Source: Anseranas semipalmata
Lineage: Eukaryota > Chordata > Aves > Anseriformes > Anseranatidae
DNA length: 64,000 nt
NCBI GenBank assembly: GCA_013399115.1
Contig: VXAA01004011.1
Span: 102,891-166,890, forward strand
Direction of reading: 5' to 3'
In this document: positions 14,306-28,900 of the stretch, in pieces
Position numbering within the stretch: position 1 is the stretch's first letter
Layout: the number at the start of each line of letters is the position of its first letter
Notes under the pieces: generated by a model
What the model saw: only the letters and a program-made list of their open reading frames with translations
What the model was told of the DNA's origin: nothing
The model's database searches: none
Program-made: the position numbers and the translations under genes

Positions 14306-17300
14306 TTTCCTGACAACTGGATTTCGTTTACAAATTATGATGTAGTTCCAGATTAGCATTGGGAAACTATGAACTGTATTGTTGCTTAACCATTGCTTGT
14401 TGAAAAGGCCAGAGATGATAAACTTATCAGTATCTCCCTTTATGAATGCATTCTGCTTTACTGAAATATCCCAAGTCAATTCTGCAGAAGCAGACGTGCA
14501 CTCAATTGTGCAACATGAAAGAAAGCGCCAAGTACTTGTAACCCATTTGCTTAATCCCATCCATTTTAAGTTGCTTTTCTGAGCTCATAGTAGTAAGGTC
14601 AAAAGATGATTTGTTTAGCACTTCCCACAAACCTACAACAAGATCTTGTTAACCAAATATAGTTTACTTGAGAAACACATGTGGACAAGGGCTGCATTTT
14701 GGGGGCTTCTTCTTCCAATTACTGAATTACAAACAGTTTCACAAAGCTTTAAGCAAGTCAGTATTATAGTATGTATTTGTTTAACAAAAACAAAAACAAA
14801 GAAACAAAGAAACACAGAAAACCGGCACAATGTGCCCAACAAGCCTAAACAAACTCAAAAGCACTGAGTTTGTGTCTTCACATCTGCTCATGAGTGTGCA
14901 GCCATATGCCCATACTAACATTGCACAAAACCTTCTTCACATAGTTTTGTATAACTTTGCACTCCCAAAATATTGTTTTCTCAAGGTTATTATAGGGCCA
15001 AAAAGAGAGTTCCCACATGCAGGTAAATGCTCACTGTACAAAATTCAAACACATCCTCTCCTACCTACAGGTACCATTTCCTACTGGGAGAGGATCTAAT
15101 ACTCCCATCTGTCTGATATTTCAGATACAGCCTTCTCCAGTCCTTTCACTTTGGCTTAAGGAAGGTGCCAGAGTGGGAGATCCTGTAAGTCTGAGCAGAT
15201 GAGGTGGTTACCAAGTACCAGATGACAAAGGACACCTCAAAACTGGAAGCTCATCTTGTGAAGTTTAGCTTAAGCTTTTCATTAACAACCTCTGGAAAAA
15301 TATTTCCTGCCTCTATTAAACAGAATCAGGAGGAGAGCATGTACAACTCTGCAGAGACTCTGAAGTAAAAAAATTAGCATGATGAGTTTCTTTCTCTACC
15401 TACCCTCCCAAATTTTGAGCATTTACAAAATGTTAATTTCACAGTTATACATACTGCATGAGCAGATGCTCTGTAATGGAGCCTTTAATAAAACACAGAC
15501 AATAATTAGATGATATATGTAGTCAAATTTGCATAGGCTTATACATCATTATTATTTCTCTATCTCATCTTCAACTTTGACTTTTCAAATGCTGCAGTTA
15601 TCAATAATTGTGATTTCTGTCTTATAAAGCCACTGCATTTACTTCACCAGAATCTTGACAGACCTAGCATGAAAACTCTGCATGGAGATTTCAAAGCTAT
15701 GCCTGCCTAAAATCAAAGAGCACCCTCAGAAGGTGCTCCTGATCTCTCCCAGGTATCTTGGTAAATTGTGTATCATCCATTTTCTTTCATACAGGGAAGT
15801 TTTAAAAGAACAAATACAGTAAACTGAAATCCTTTGTTCTCCAAACCACAGTCCCATACTTTGTATAAAAGAGCAATGTATGCAAAACAAAATCAAGCAG
15901 GCATCAGCCTGGATTTATTTTCCTTCCTTTCCTCTAACCCCAACTTGACAATTCCTGTGCTACAGCTCCTTGTGTACCTTTGGATGCTAGCAGTTCAAAA
16001 ACAAACATATGCTTCCCCAATAACTGTCCTTTTTTAAACTTTCTCCATGCCACTTTATAAAAGAAGTACCTCAAGAACTTGGGAATATATACCTCTAATC
16101 ATCTGCAATGACTAATTGTGCATACAAACTGTAAAGCATGTAAACTTACTCCTATAAGAGTTTTCAAATTGAGAAAAATTAATGCACTGTGAATTGCATC
16201 ACCCTTCCAAATAACTTGGAAAATTTTCTACCACTTGTAGCTCACAGATGTCTTAACTAAGAGCTCTGTGAGTTTGGTTATAAGGTGCCTCAGAAAGGAC
16301 AGTACTGATGAAGCCATGGAGTACCTTCTTCCAGCTGGGAGCACTTTTATGATCTCTTTGGATACTTAGCTTTTGTTAGTACTAAAGAAAAAAAAAAAAA
16401 GGTTAACTGAAGATCTCTGCGCTGTACCCATATATATAGTAAAAGGGAAAGAAGTTAGCTGTAATCTTGTCTTGTTTGATTAAACATTTCAAGATTTTAT
16501 AATCTTTTTCTATCTTTACAGGCTTCTCACCCTTTTAGTAGAGCCACGGTTATCTGAGCATTTACAGCTGCCTACCACTATATTATTAAGGCCCTTCTTG
16601 TGATGCCAAGACCCATCTCCTTGTTAGTCATTAATGCCACAATTTTTCATTCATCTGAAAGGGTTAATGTGTGATGTCTGTTAAGAAAACTGCATGGCCA
16701 GAAAGAGTACTATAAAAAGGCAAAAGATGAGAGCAACATACCTTGTCTGAGAGAGTAAGTACATCTCGTACAGTACCATATATAGTGGTTAGCTATTTTC
16801 CTTCCTACCAAGAAAGCGGCAAATGAAGAAAGGTCCCCCATTCACTGCTATGTATTTCGCACGTTCGTGCCATACCCTAAGTATTACACCCAAGCTGTTC
16901 ATGTCACATCATCCTGACAGAACAAGCCACGTTAGCCAGTCTGAACAAGTCCTCCCTCCTTGCTCTCAGCCTCTTCACAATGTCTCTTCCCTGTCCCTAA
17001 TTTACCCCAAAGCCTCACAGTGTATTTTGGAGCCCACAATTACAGCTGAGCATGTATCCAGTAACAATCAGGGTGATCTGTCGCGCTAAGGACTGTGTAT
17101 ATAACACAGATGGCTGTGTAACGGCTAAAAGTTACCAACTTCTAGAAGAAATGCAATGTTTAAAGCTGTGTAACATCTTTTTTGAAGAAGACTGCAAAAC
17201 CTTTCTTCTTTTAACTGAGGCCATAGAAGATGCATTCCAGCAAATGGAGAGACTCGTCCCCCGCTGTACAGAGCCCATCTATTGTACCTTCATGTCAGCA

Positions 17301-20300
17301 TAACTTTCAATAGCAGATAAGTAACAGTAGAAAGTTACTTTATTCATTTGGACTTCATTTACTGCCTCATTTTCTACCTTCCATATAGTCTAGCCACTGA
17401 GCCAGCACACATGGTGGTAACTTACATAAAGAACAGACAGCTGTGTGACTTGGAGGCCAACCTCGGAAGTGTATTTTCCAGCAAATGAATGAATCTGTGC
17501 CGCGCCTCGTGTCTTGTGACCATATCCTAGCACTACGACATACAGATAATTTCAGCTGTTAGCAGCCTGATTTTAGTTGTTTTCATAAATTTACACACAG
17601 GAGGTGATGTATGGTGGTGGGAATGATGGGAATTTAACCAGAAGAAATCAATTTGCCACGTCGCTTGTCACTTTACAACAAACACACTTACAAGGCAGTA
17701 AGTTGTAACTACTGATTGTGAAAGACATTATTTTCCGTAAGAACATCTTGTTACCCTTCATGTTATTTTTATTTTTTTAGTTTAGACAGCAACTTTCACT
17801 TGCCATAATCTACCTTGATGACTACAGTAGTTATAGCACTCTTAATCATTTCTTACCCTGCAATGTAAAGTAGTGCAAAAGCTACTGAACAGTGAGTGGG
17901 AACAGTTTACTCTAAGATGGGTATTTATTAAAAAAATAATAAAAAGTTCAGATGAAAAGTTACTCTGTATAGCTATACAAAGACTATACCATAAGAAAAA
18001 TTGGAAATCTTACCAGTCCTTACTTACTTATGCTTCACCTTTCACTTCTTTGAAAGAAGGAGAGAAAAATCCCAGATAAAAGGCAAAAATATTTTGTTCT
18101 CTTAAAGTACACTAGCTTTGCACAGTGTTTTCTCTCCTGATTTTGACAGGCCAGCACCTGGTAAATGTCAAAACCTAGTTCAAAGGGACAGTGAAATGCG
18201 GCTGCACTGTGCAACACTCCACCCAGCAGATAACCAGAAATGTAGTGATGAAGTCTCCCTGTTTTTGGAGAGGAGCACTGTGAGAACTGTTGTACTTGAA
18301 CATTTCCATAAATCACACAGGCAGGGGATGGTGCTTGAAAGCAACCCCAGGTACTACCGAGACAACTGCACGAGGACTAGTGAACAGTAGGACCGCTGAG
18401 TGACCTGGGGACCCTAGTTCCTGTGAGCCTGGAGAGTAAGCTCGTGAAACAGCTAGATCATCTCTCCTGCCGTTCCTGTTAAAATCTTCCCTGCTCTTTG
18501 TTTAAAGGACAAAAAATCCTTGAAAGAATTCCAGGTTCAAAGGCTTCTTGTACCTTGTTGAACAACATAGTGCAAGCCATTTTTTTTCTAATTCAAAGAG
18601 AGATGTGTAACTCCACCATCTTGGCATTTCTCTCTTCTACTCCTGCTGGCTGTACTTTTTTTTTTCTGGTGGGGGGTGGCTTTTTCCCCAGTTGAATTCA
18701 GTATGTTTCATGTTTTTCCTTTAGATGGCTTCAGTTTCATACCCTCTTTTCCCTGTTCACTCCTCCCTCTCAAGCTTACGCTTTGCTTCTCTGTGCTGTG
18801 ATTCTGCTTTGCAGTGTGTATCTTCTTCCCCTCTTATCCACAGCCAGTTTTCTCTCCTCCCATTTCACACATACACCATACACAGAAGAGCTAAAAGCAG
18901 AGGCATCTAAGAACAAGGGAGCTCAATCAACTCAGAGGTGTGCAAACATTTGTGAAGCTGAGACTCTTTCCCACTGTCTAGCTTCAGGAAAAGAGCAAGA
19001 TACTAGGTTTTCAGTTCATATTGTATCCATTTTTTTTTCTATGTTTGAAATCTTTCCCATAAACCTCCAGCTAGGAAGGAAAGTTTTCTAGGAAAACTTA
19101 AACCTACATCATAATCTGACTATTGAAACACAGACCATTTCCTTTGTTCTCCACCCTTCCTCTTCCATCACGTAATCCGGTAGCCAGGGGAAGCACAGGT
19201 CTCCACCACACTGCTTTCTCCTAGGCTGGTTTTAGTCATTTTTCCATGTGAAGGACTAGGAACAATCAGAAACTTGCATCTTCTGCTGATCTTAGTTCAG
19301 CTTAATGGCACCTTCACACTGGTGGCATTAGAGGAGGACACAGTTAGCTGGAGGGACAGGCAGGAGCATGACTGACCTCTTCTCGGGCTAGAAGCTGCCA
19401 TCATTTTTCTAACAACTCCAGCAAATCTTTATTGCTGCTTAGTTAGTATCTTACAGAGCCACAGGGAGGGTGTGAGCTGGGCTTGGAAAGGTGTAATTCC
19501 TTGACCTCATCACACAAGAAAAGCAGTCTTTGCAGACTGAGAAAGCATTATGATAAATCTATGTCAAAAAGGTATTCCCCTCCCTCCCACACACACACTT
19601 TTCTTCTTCAAGAGCTAAAAGTGAAAGTCAGGAGACTTTTAACACAATTGAAAAATTCTGCCCTTGCTACAATAATGAAAAGCGTTAATGCTTCCAGGGA
19701 AAACAGACTGAAGACAAGACTGAAATTACCCAGACTTAGGGCTGACACGCAAGGCTGCCTTTGTGGATTGTAGCCCATAAAAAAGATGCATAAATGACAG
19801 GAAAATGTGTTGATGCACTGAGTGTCTCTTCGCATGCAGAAAAATCCAGCTTTGTCATCATTACAGTATTTATTGCTGCTTTCAGAAATATTAGACAGTT
19901 GACTTCTCTGCTTCTGAATCCGGAATCCTCAGAGAACTAAAAAAATTGCCTTGACCATAACATTTTAAAGAAGCAACCCAAACAAATAAGAGGGGAATGG
20001 ACATTAAACAGTGGTTTGGACTTCTTAAATCTAAATAGTTTCTAATAAGAAATAAAGTGCACAGAGAGCTGTGTGAAAGACACTGTTCCTTGTTCTTGTA
20101 AGCAGAGGCTGATCAAACTCTTACTTCAATTGATACATATTTCAATTACCCCTCAGTGAGAGTGAAAAAAAAAAAGAGACTGAAAATAATTACCACTCCC
20201 CAAATATTTCATAAAAATCTTTTGAAGTTCTTTTTAAGCATAGAAAGCAAGAAGTCACAAAATATTTCCTTTTTTTTTTTTTCTCCTTTAAGCACTATGT

Positions 20301-23300
20301 ATGCATGTAGGGAGAACTCCACTTTTTTTTGGTAGCATGTACAGAATACCTGCAGCTATCTCCTATGACACTACAGTTCTGAACGCTGCTCCCCTCCCTC
20401 CCAAAGCTGAATGAGGATGAGGACTTTGGGGGAAATCAAGAACAAGCTCATTTCTGTTGCACAGTTCTGTTTCCCAATTCACTGAGACATCCTATAAATC
20501 AACTTAAACTGGTTTTACATATGGTTTAAAGACAAACATGTAGATAGACATATACAGACAAAATGAAGTCAATATCTCCTCAGGCAGCAAGACAAAGGAA
20601 ATTTGGTCGAAGACTTTGCATACATCTGGAGTTTGGTGTAAAAGATAAGGAATGCTTTATCTGAAATTCACTTGTCCCTTTTTTCTTCTTCTTTTTTTTT
20701 TTTTTGTTTCCACTGTGTTCTTCTTGTCCTCCTGAGGACTCCAGTGGACACCACTGGTAGCCATAAAACAAGGCCAAGCAAATTCTCCTGCACTTCTAAC
20801 TCATGCCTGCTGTGCAGTGAAATGAAGGTGGCTATGCAGGAACAGAAGGGGTTTAGGGATATGTGTTACTATGTGGATCCAGGCTATAGACAACTGCATT
20901 CTGTTACAGTGCTAGGATCTGGTTTTCTGTGTTTTTGGACAAATCACTCCCACCACCATTTTCAAAGCCAAGTTCAGGGACAGAGGAACATTGAATCAAA
21001 CCTGCTTTTGTGCACTTAATAGTCATGGACAAAGGCATGGGCAACTTGAAATAAAGCCTGTGAGGAAGATGGAGCTCAAAGCTCTAAATTCTAGACTGAC
21101 TTATTCACACTGCTTGCTTGGACTTATTATAATCCAGGATAAGTCTGGGAAAGAAGGAAAAAACATGCCGTTTCTCAGGCCACAGCTGCTGGTGGGGCTC
21201 CAGAGACTTGCAAGAAATCAGGCTGCTGATTCTTCCTTCAATCTAATGAAAATGGAGATAACCCCCCACACGATACACCTAAAAATCAGCTATCCCTTCT
21301 GAAACTGTTAGTCCTCCAGGCTTGGCTTCACTTCACCTATAGTCCGGTTCCCAGACGTAGCCATATCACTGCTCCCAGATTTAAGATAAACTATTTTACA
21401 AACAGCATAAAAAGATGAAGCACTGACCACTGTTGGCATTGATTAGTTATTTCATTCTTTATCTAAGGTTATATGCTAAAAATAAAAATAAAAAAGTGCA
21501 ATAGGAACAATAAACAACAGAGGTATTAATATAGCAGGATCTTTAATTTCAAAACATGAAAGAAAGCATTTATGTACAATTTCAATCTTGAATAGAGTTT
21601 AAAAAGAAAAAATAATTCACACTGCTTAAAGGTGTTCTGCTTCATATCCCTTTTGCTACTTTCTTTATAAACAAACACTGGACTAGAGCCACCACTGATA
21701 CTTCTCTGCATAACTATTTATGTGATAAGTAGGTGTAACATACTGCCATTTAGCACTTGTCAGAATGATTATGAAAATGCAGGCAGTCTGTGAATTGTCT
21801 CATACCTCTATTTGGAGGTACTTTCTTCAACTCCATGTATCTGTTTTTAGCACATTTCCTTCCTTTATTAAATTAGATCATAAAACATCATATAAATAAA
21901 ATAATCCACAAATGCTAAATGCTCAAATGTAAACATACAAACATTGTGATTAGTTTCCCAAACTCCGACAAAAACTGCCACGTGTTTCTTCAAAGTTATT
22001 TTTAAATATAAACATATTACAAAAGACATATACAGTATGCCACCTTGATCCTCATTGCTATCTCACTGATTTTTTGACAGTAGCAGTGTGATGGAGACAT
22101 GGAAGAGCAAGATATTGCTTAAGGGAGTGATTTTTTTTCCTTGCTTACAAGTGACACCATTTTGACAAAGACAAGAAAAATAAGATTTCTTAACAAGCCA
22201 GGTCAAGCAGAAGTTCCAAAATCTGTTTCCTTCCCTCACAAAAGTAGAAGACACCCATAATCATGGAGTAGATCCAGGTTCAGACAATATCTAAGATACA
22301 GGTAGTATTAAGGTCCAAGTCTTTGCTTTGGGCCTTCCCATTTTTTTTTTTTTTCATTTTTATTTCAGCATATATACTGAGAAACTCAGCTAATGCTGTG
22401 AAGATAAGTTAATGACTGCTTGCTAAATACTCTAAATCATACCTGCTAAAAAACTGAACAAACCAACACTGCAATAGTTGTGGTTTGGCAAAGGTTCATT
22501 TTGGCTGCTTCTTTTGGATGGAGCGCAGGGTTTGGAGAGCTGCCAGTAGCACCGATAAAGTGAAACAAGCCATAAAATGTAGCACAAAGGGGAAGAAGAA
22601 TATTATTTTGGCAAGAAAACACTCATATCAACAGCACAGCATCCTCACATACAATTTTAAACATCTCTATATTACTGCATAACACTTAAAAAATCTTTAA
22701 TATGGTATAAACTTGTCTATCTTAAATAACAAAAATAACAGCTGACAGCTTTTTCCGTTATTGCTTCTTTCCCCCATATTCATTCGTGCTGTCTTACGTT
22801 CCTTGTTAAGTACATTCCCCAGAGTGACAAACGTGTCTAGCTGTGTGCATGCTTAATACACTAAGGTAACATAACTCTCCTTAGGTTTCTCCCTGTACTA
22901 ACTACCATCTCAAATTGATTTATAACTTCTTGCCAGTGGTGTTTTATTCATGCTATGTGGAATACAGAGAAGCCGTGTACTTAACTTCCTATGAAAACAC
23001 TAACAGTGCTAGAAAAAACATTTGCTAAGCATTAAAGAGTACTGTTTCCTCATCCAACACCTACAGTGTAATGGAATGGCTTTATTCCTGCTACCAAGCC
23101 AGGATAGTCTATACAAGCATGCAATTATTTTTACCTCCGCATATGGTGCAAGGCTAATTACTCCACCTTTGGCTCTTTATAGATCCACTACAAACTTCCA
23201 CTCAGAGATCCATAATCAGATGTAACCAAGCACCATCCCATGCATTCTATTGCTTATTTGTCTTACAATTACAATTTTAAAACCTAAGATTTATGAGTAT

Positions 23301-26300
23301 TATTCTTGTTCCTGTAAACAACTCAAAACCCCTTCCAAATAGAATTCCTATCTCCCTGTTGGTGGTCACTCATATGCTTCAACAATTTGTGCTGAGTGAC
23401 CATTAGCCAAGCTGGATCGGGATACAGTAGTACCCCAAATACTTTTGCTTACGTCTTCTGGAGCAGGAGATTTTGCTGCTGTCCTCTGTACGGAAGTATG
23501 CATCAGGATGGCAACACAAGGTAAGAGGAGAGATGCAAAAATCTGAGATTTGGTAACCAGTTCATTACTTAAAAAAGTCATCTTATTATCAATTTATATA
23601 CAAAATGCAGTAAGAAAATACTGAGCCTTGAATATATGCCAAATTTTGCTTTATGCCCCAATCTTTCCTTGTACTTGCTCCAATGGAGTAACAAATTCAA
23701 TGGCATGTCCATCTGCAGCTCACCTTACACGTATACTGAGAGAGGAAATAATTAAACCCACAAATTAGAACCAAAAGCCTAACTGACCCATATAAGGATT
23801 TAATGTACATTCATGACAGCCTTAGAGAAGAAAGTGTTATTACTTCCTTACCTGCAGTGTTCCCTCCTTCATGTAAAAAGTCCCAAATACCTAACCATAA
23901 TTCCGGAGTCTACCAGAAGGTCGGGGCAGACCTAGTGTGTCAAAGAGTTGTCCAGGTACACGGCTCTCTTTACAGAAGCAGGACTGTCAAGAGAACTTCC
24001 GTTTGTTTGAGGGCTTCCACTCCAGCTGACCAAATCCCTGCTCTGTGATGACACAGTCTCATCTGATGTCACCGTGCAGTATGTCACTACATAACACTGA
24101 ATTCTGTACAGCGGACTGCCTGGATCCATGAACACATTAAAATGCAACAGACATCATGTTCATAGTTCTAACTCTCAGTCTGGAAAGGTTCACAGATCCA
24201 TAATTGGATTTTATCAGAAGCAGACAGCTATAAAGAACTTTTTTTTTTTTTCAGATGGGTAATGAAATAAATTCTGCTTACTGCACTGTTTCAAACAGGA
24301 TGAGGCCCTAGCATACACTACAAAAAAAAGTTTACTCATCAGCCTTGCAATGTTCCGGAACAGGTTGCCATCTTGCCAGCCTGTTCTTGCAGAGTGCGTA
24401 CATGGAACCCAAGAAACACATCAATACCTTCTGTAAGCATCTTCAGTTCTTAAAGGAACACGCCAAGCCCACCTACCTAGGATATTTATTGTCAGATTTG
24501 CCTCAGCCTTCAAAGACCTTTCGTTGCTTTTCAGCTAAACCACAGAGATAAATGATGAGCTCTTTCAATTTACTTTTATTTATTTTTCCGGGTGTAATTG
24601 GAACAGCCTTTGTATATTGGTAAAGAGCTCTGCCTATGAAAGTTCAAGACATTAAGACCACAGCACTGTCTCCTGTTATTTATGGTATATGCAGTTGACT
24701 TTACAGGTGAGTGCCATGTTCATCTGAGGAACCTCTTTGTCAGCAAGAAAAATGCAGCGCGAAGGCTCTGCAAGCAGCCTTTCCCTCCAGTGCTCGCCTA
24801 GCCAACACGAATTACTGGAGTCAGAAGTGAGAGCTGCTGGTAGCGTCTGATGCTAAGAAGCCCTGAGGAATGGGAATGGGGAGACCACCAAGGACAGGAG
24901 AGAAGAGGAAGGTAAATGAAAGCAGGAGAGAAAGCAGGTAACAAAGAAAGGCAGATAGAGGAAAAGGAAGACAACGAAAAGGTAGTCAATTAGCAATAAC
25001 TCACCAATTACAAAAAATAAACCAGATTTGGGGAAAAAGTAAAAACATGCTTTTTTCTAGAGGAAGGAATACATTTATATGATTATAAAAATAAACTCAG
25101 GCCTGAAGAAGTTTTAAAAAATCAAGAGCTGTGAGACTATCCTTAATAATGATCCTTTCAAATTCATTTCTAAAATGAAGCTTTGGTCACAATAATTTCA
25201 GGGAGAAGACTGAAGCAACAGAGCAATGTTGAAGAGGAATGAACTGCACAACTGAATCAGCAAAGAAAAGCAAAATGCAAAGCTAGAGGAAAGACTAATC
25301 ACCATTCCCTTTGGCTGTCATCAAGGAAAATCTAGTGATTGGTGTTCACTGGCAAAAGGGATAATAATCTACCAACAGATGTGTCATGCAGGTTATCTGA
25401 AGGAAATCAGCATACCTAGTATGACTTCAGAGGATATCCTAAAGGATTCTGGCCCTTCAACACTGACGGACAAACAACATTGCTTAGTTTTATGGTATTA
25501 TAGGTAGCATGCAAATTAACCATTCCTTTCCAACAAAGGATCTCAGTTCTAAAATATTACTCAAATAATGATTTTAAGGCAACAGTTTTACTTTTACAAA
25601 TAATAAAATAGGTCGAAAGAAATACTGCCTGGCTTCCTTCTGCGTGCCCCAAGAGTGAATGGCAGTGCCAGGAGCAGGAAGTCCTGGCTGCCAAGTTTCC
25701 TTTGTTCACTGTTGGACTGAACTTGCTCTCTCCATGGACCGTGCTGCTGCAGCAGCAATATTTGGTACAACTGAAGTTTAAAAATAAGTCAGATTACACA
25801 TTTGCAGGGCTCTGTCAGTTTACAAGGGTGATTTGTCACCAGTTTTGCTGGCTGCACCTTAGAGTACCATGTACTATACACGTGTCCTGCAGTACGTATG
25901 TCCAAATATTGTAACCAACTGTTACCATAGTACTGCCCAAATCTTGCACAATCATGCACCTTTCAGGGCAGGCTGTATTTTAATCTCAGCTGTTCTCCTT
26001 GGCAAAATAGCATGGAGATTGACCACTGATGATCAATCATCTATACCTGTATAGCAAAGATGTCACAAAAAAAAATTGTTCAGAGAATGGACTGTAAAAC
26101 ATTCACCAGTACTACAATGAAAAGCACTGAGAACCTCATATAAAAGCTTCTCGCAGTGAGAAGAAACAGCAAAAAAGTCCCTAAAAGCAGTATGTAAAAA
26201 ACTCTGAACTAAGATTTTGCCATCAAGCCCCAGAAGGCTCAAATATTTCCAGTGCATTTTAGGCAGCTTTATCTCTATGTCTTTGTTGATGTAAGAAGCA

Positions 26301-27826
26301 AGTGATAAAGTATAAATTTTGTTAAAGTCAGAGAATATAGGGTCAGTATTTGCAAAAATATCAGTTTAAGAGAGAAAGAAAGTCTTGTTAGGAGAACAGT
26401 CAAAAGACAAATTATCTGGTGCCTGGTATATATCTGCATTAAGAAACATGAAGGTAGACAAATTACTACAATTCCAAATGTCTCTTTCCTAGCAAGTATC
26501 AAAGCAACTAGCAGGTTTAAATGCCCATCCACATCTCTTCCACATTACCAAATATGATAATGCATGAAGTGCTTTGGAAAGAGTTGATCTGACTTGCACA
26601 GGGATCCGTGGTAAAACAAATATTACAAGATCAACTCCAGATAAGGCCTTGTTTTCCATCTGGAATTTCACTGGGCGCAGTTCATGTCCACCACTGCTAA
26701 GGCTAAATGCCAGTTTCTATGCTAGCCTGCCCTTAACTGCTTCCTCCACTTCCTTTTGGGATGAAGCCACATGTGTGATATCTGAAGCCCTTTTTCACAT
26801 GGAAGCTGTAGTTTTAGAACTGAAAGAGGCTAGGGAAAGAACAATATCCAGCCTTTTGCTTTGCATACTGGAAAGAAATTTTCAAGGGCTTACATTCAGT
26901 CCTAGCAATTTCCTTTGTCGCATGAAGAGGAAAGGAGAAGGGGCTGGCAATATTTGTATACCACCATTCAGGGGAGAAATGCTCACCTTCTGCTGTTTCT
27001 CACATTTATCTATAAAGCCATGATAAACTGATGGGAAGATCAGAGAGAGTCAGAACTTAATCTTTCCTAAAAGAACACCATGTTTTTGTTCACAGGACCT
27101 CTTCTTATACTAATTAACAGTTTTCCGAAAGGCTTTTCTGATCAAGATTTCCTATCCCCCTTCAAAAGCCTGCACTGTCTCTAGTGCTAGGCTCTCTGAT
27201 GGCTGCTCCAATACGAAGCACAAAAATGAACAGACATGAAAGGGGAGGAGTTACAATTTTTGCTTAATAGACCATCTGGATCACATAACACACCAAACTG
27301 CTCATTTAATGAGGCGGGACATATTGGACTATTTGTATTGTAACTTGCAGCTGCTATCACAGTAAATCCTATGTATCCGCATCTCTGGCCACAAACCAGT
27401 TTTTAGACAGGTGCAAGAACACTGCAGTAAGGGTTTGTTGCTGAGATTCTTGCGGATTTTTCGCTTATTGCTATCCTGCCAACTGCCCAGCTGAAATAGA
27501 ACTGCCTTATTTACAAATGCCCAGAAACCCCCTGATCCCTGCTTGCTGATACTTTGACGACACTCTCATAAAGGCCCAGCTCTAAAAGTTGCCCAGGATC
27601 AATGGTTCAAGTCAAGGGATATTGCAAGTATTTTTTATGATTACACCTTCCACTCAGAAATATACTGAGTCCTAAGACCAGTACTAACATTTTGTTCAAA
27701 GAAGTTCCCTTCAAAAATTAATCTAGTCACAAACAGCACCAGGTCAAAACTATTTTTAGCTCTACCAGTAACTACAGAAATGAAGGGCAATGGATAACGA
27801 TTTCATTTTTTTTTATTACAGTAAGC
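14306..27826. other. Non-coding AT-rich DNA
   Basis: No exon or RNA gene recognised. Contains CAAAA-type low complexity near 14785-14825, a 7-bp-arm hairpin at 15718-15738, and A or T runs near 16386, 20270, 20694, 22342 and 24240. The longest frame (149 codons, plus, 26574-27023) shows no family features and is probably chance. Confidence 0.55.
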
Positions 27827-28152
27827 AAGGAAGAAAAGGGAAAAGGGAAAAGAAAAAAGAGAAAAGGGAAAAGGGAAAAAGGAAAAGAGAGAAAGGAAAG
27901 GGGAAAAGGATAAAGGGAAAAGGGAAAACAGAAAAGGGAAAGGGGAAAGGGGAAAAGGGAAAAGGCAAAAAAAAGAAAAGGCAAAGGCAAAGGAAAAAGA
28001 AAAGGCAAAGGCAAAGGCAAAGGAAACGGAAAAGGAAAAGGAAAAGGAAAAGGAAAAGGAAAAGGAAAAGGAAAAGGAAAAGGAAAAGGANGGCAAAGGC
28101 AAAGGCAAAGGAAAAGGAAAAGGAAAACGAAAACGAAAACGAAAACGAAAAG
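27827..28152 (+). repeat. Polypurine microsatellite patchwork (GGGAAAA / GGCAAA / GGAAAA / CGAAAA)
   Basis: About 326 bp nearly free of T on the plus strand. It is organised in blocks: irregular GGGAAAA-type units to about 27975, GGCAAA units, a pure GGAAAA run at about 28028-28090, GGCAAA again after an N at 28091, GGAAAA, then CGAAAA units to the end. Long open frames through it (Lys/Arg-rich on plus, Phe/Ser-rich on minus) are artefacts of the period and not genes. Confidence 0.97.
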
Positions 28153-28814
28153 CTGTGTTCACTTGTTTACAGATCACTGTATAAATATATTCTACAGAAT
28201 ATGTATGTAACAGAGAATATACATGTTACAACCAAACACCTATAGACACCATTAGGCTACAAACTCCCTCAGTGCACAAACTTTAGGTATTCTTAGCCTT
28301 TCCCAGTGCAAATACTGAACACAGGATGCAGGGAAGCTGAGACAACAGCCTTGAAAGTTGTATTTCTCAGAAATGCTATGTTTCTGTTGTTACATGTTGC
28401 TACTTAAACATCTTGAATATTAAAGGACATAATCAGCAGTCCAGAGAGAATTCAGTCATGCTTTTTCCAGGTGAAATGAGGCCACAGTATACTGTCCAAA
28501 ACATTAGGCACCTAGGGTGAGACGCACGCATTAATATGACCTATTCCCAAACCATGCCCTCCATTTGCTTCACCTTTTCCTCAGTGACTTTTCAATTTCT
28601 AGACAGAAAGAGGAAACTACCATTTGCAGAAACTGCCAGTCATCCTTTGTTAGGTTTGGTGTTCCTCTTGGTAACATATGAATTCAAGGTCTCAAAATAC
28701 TCAGTTTGTTTGAAGCAGTTTATTATCTGACAGTGTAATGAGTAACAGTACATGTGCAGACCTTTGGCCTTGATTAGCTCTGGTTTTGGTTTGGATTTCC
28801 AGAATCTGGCAGCA

Positions 28815-28900
28815 TGTGACAATCCTGCCCAGAGCAGGGGGGTTGAAACTAGATGATCTTTAAGGTCCTTTTCAACCCAGACCATTCTATGATTCTATGA
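28815..28900 (+). mobile_element. CR1 LINE 3'-end fragment
   Basis: Contains CCTGCCCAGAGCAGG, AACTAGATGATCTTTAAGG and TTTTCAACCCAGACCATTC, ending in a tandem ATTCTATG octamer. This is the standard 3' terminus of avian CR1. Only about 85 bp remain. Confidence 0.95.

Noticed and set aside
16705..16760. Promoter-like TATAAAAAGG at 16711 followed by a GTAAGT donor at 16755
   Set aside because: The implied first exon would be only about 14 nt, and no CpG or exon context supports it.
17052..17303. An 83-codon Cys-containing frame considered as an exon
   Set aside because: No matching splice partners or known homologue recognised.
26574..27023. A 149-codon plus frame
   Set aside because: Longest simple frame in ordinary sequence, but no recognised family or codon pattern; compatible with chance in 64 kb.
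27790..28245. A 151-codon Lys/Arg-rich frame (plus) and 82/124-codon Phe/Ser-rich frames (minus)
   Set aside because: They are translations of the polypurine microsatellite; openness follows from the repeat units lacking stops.
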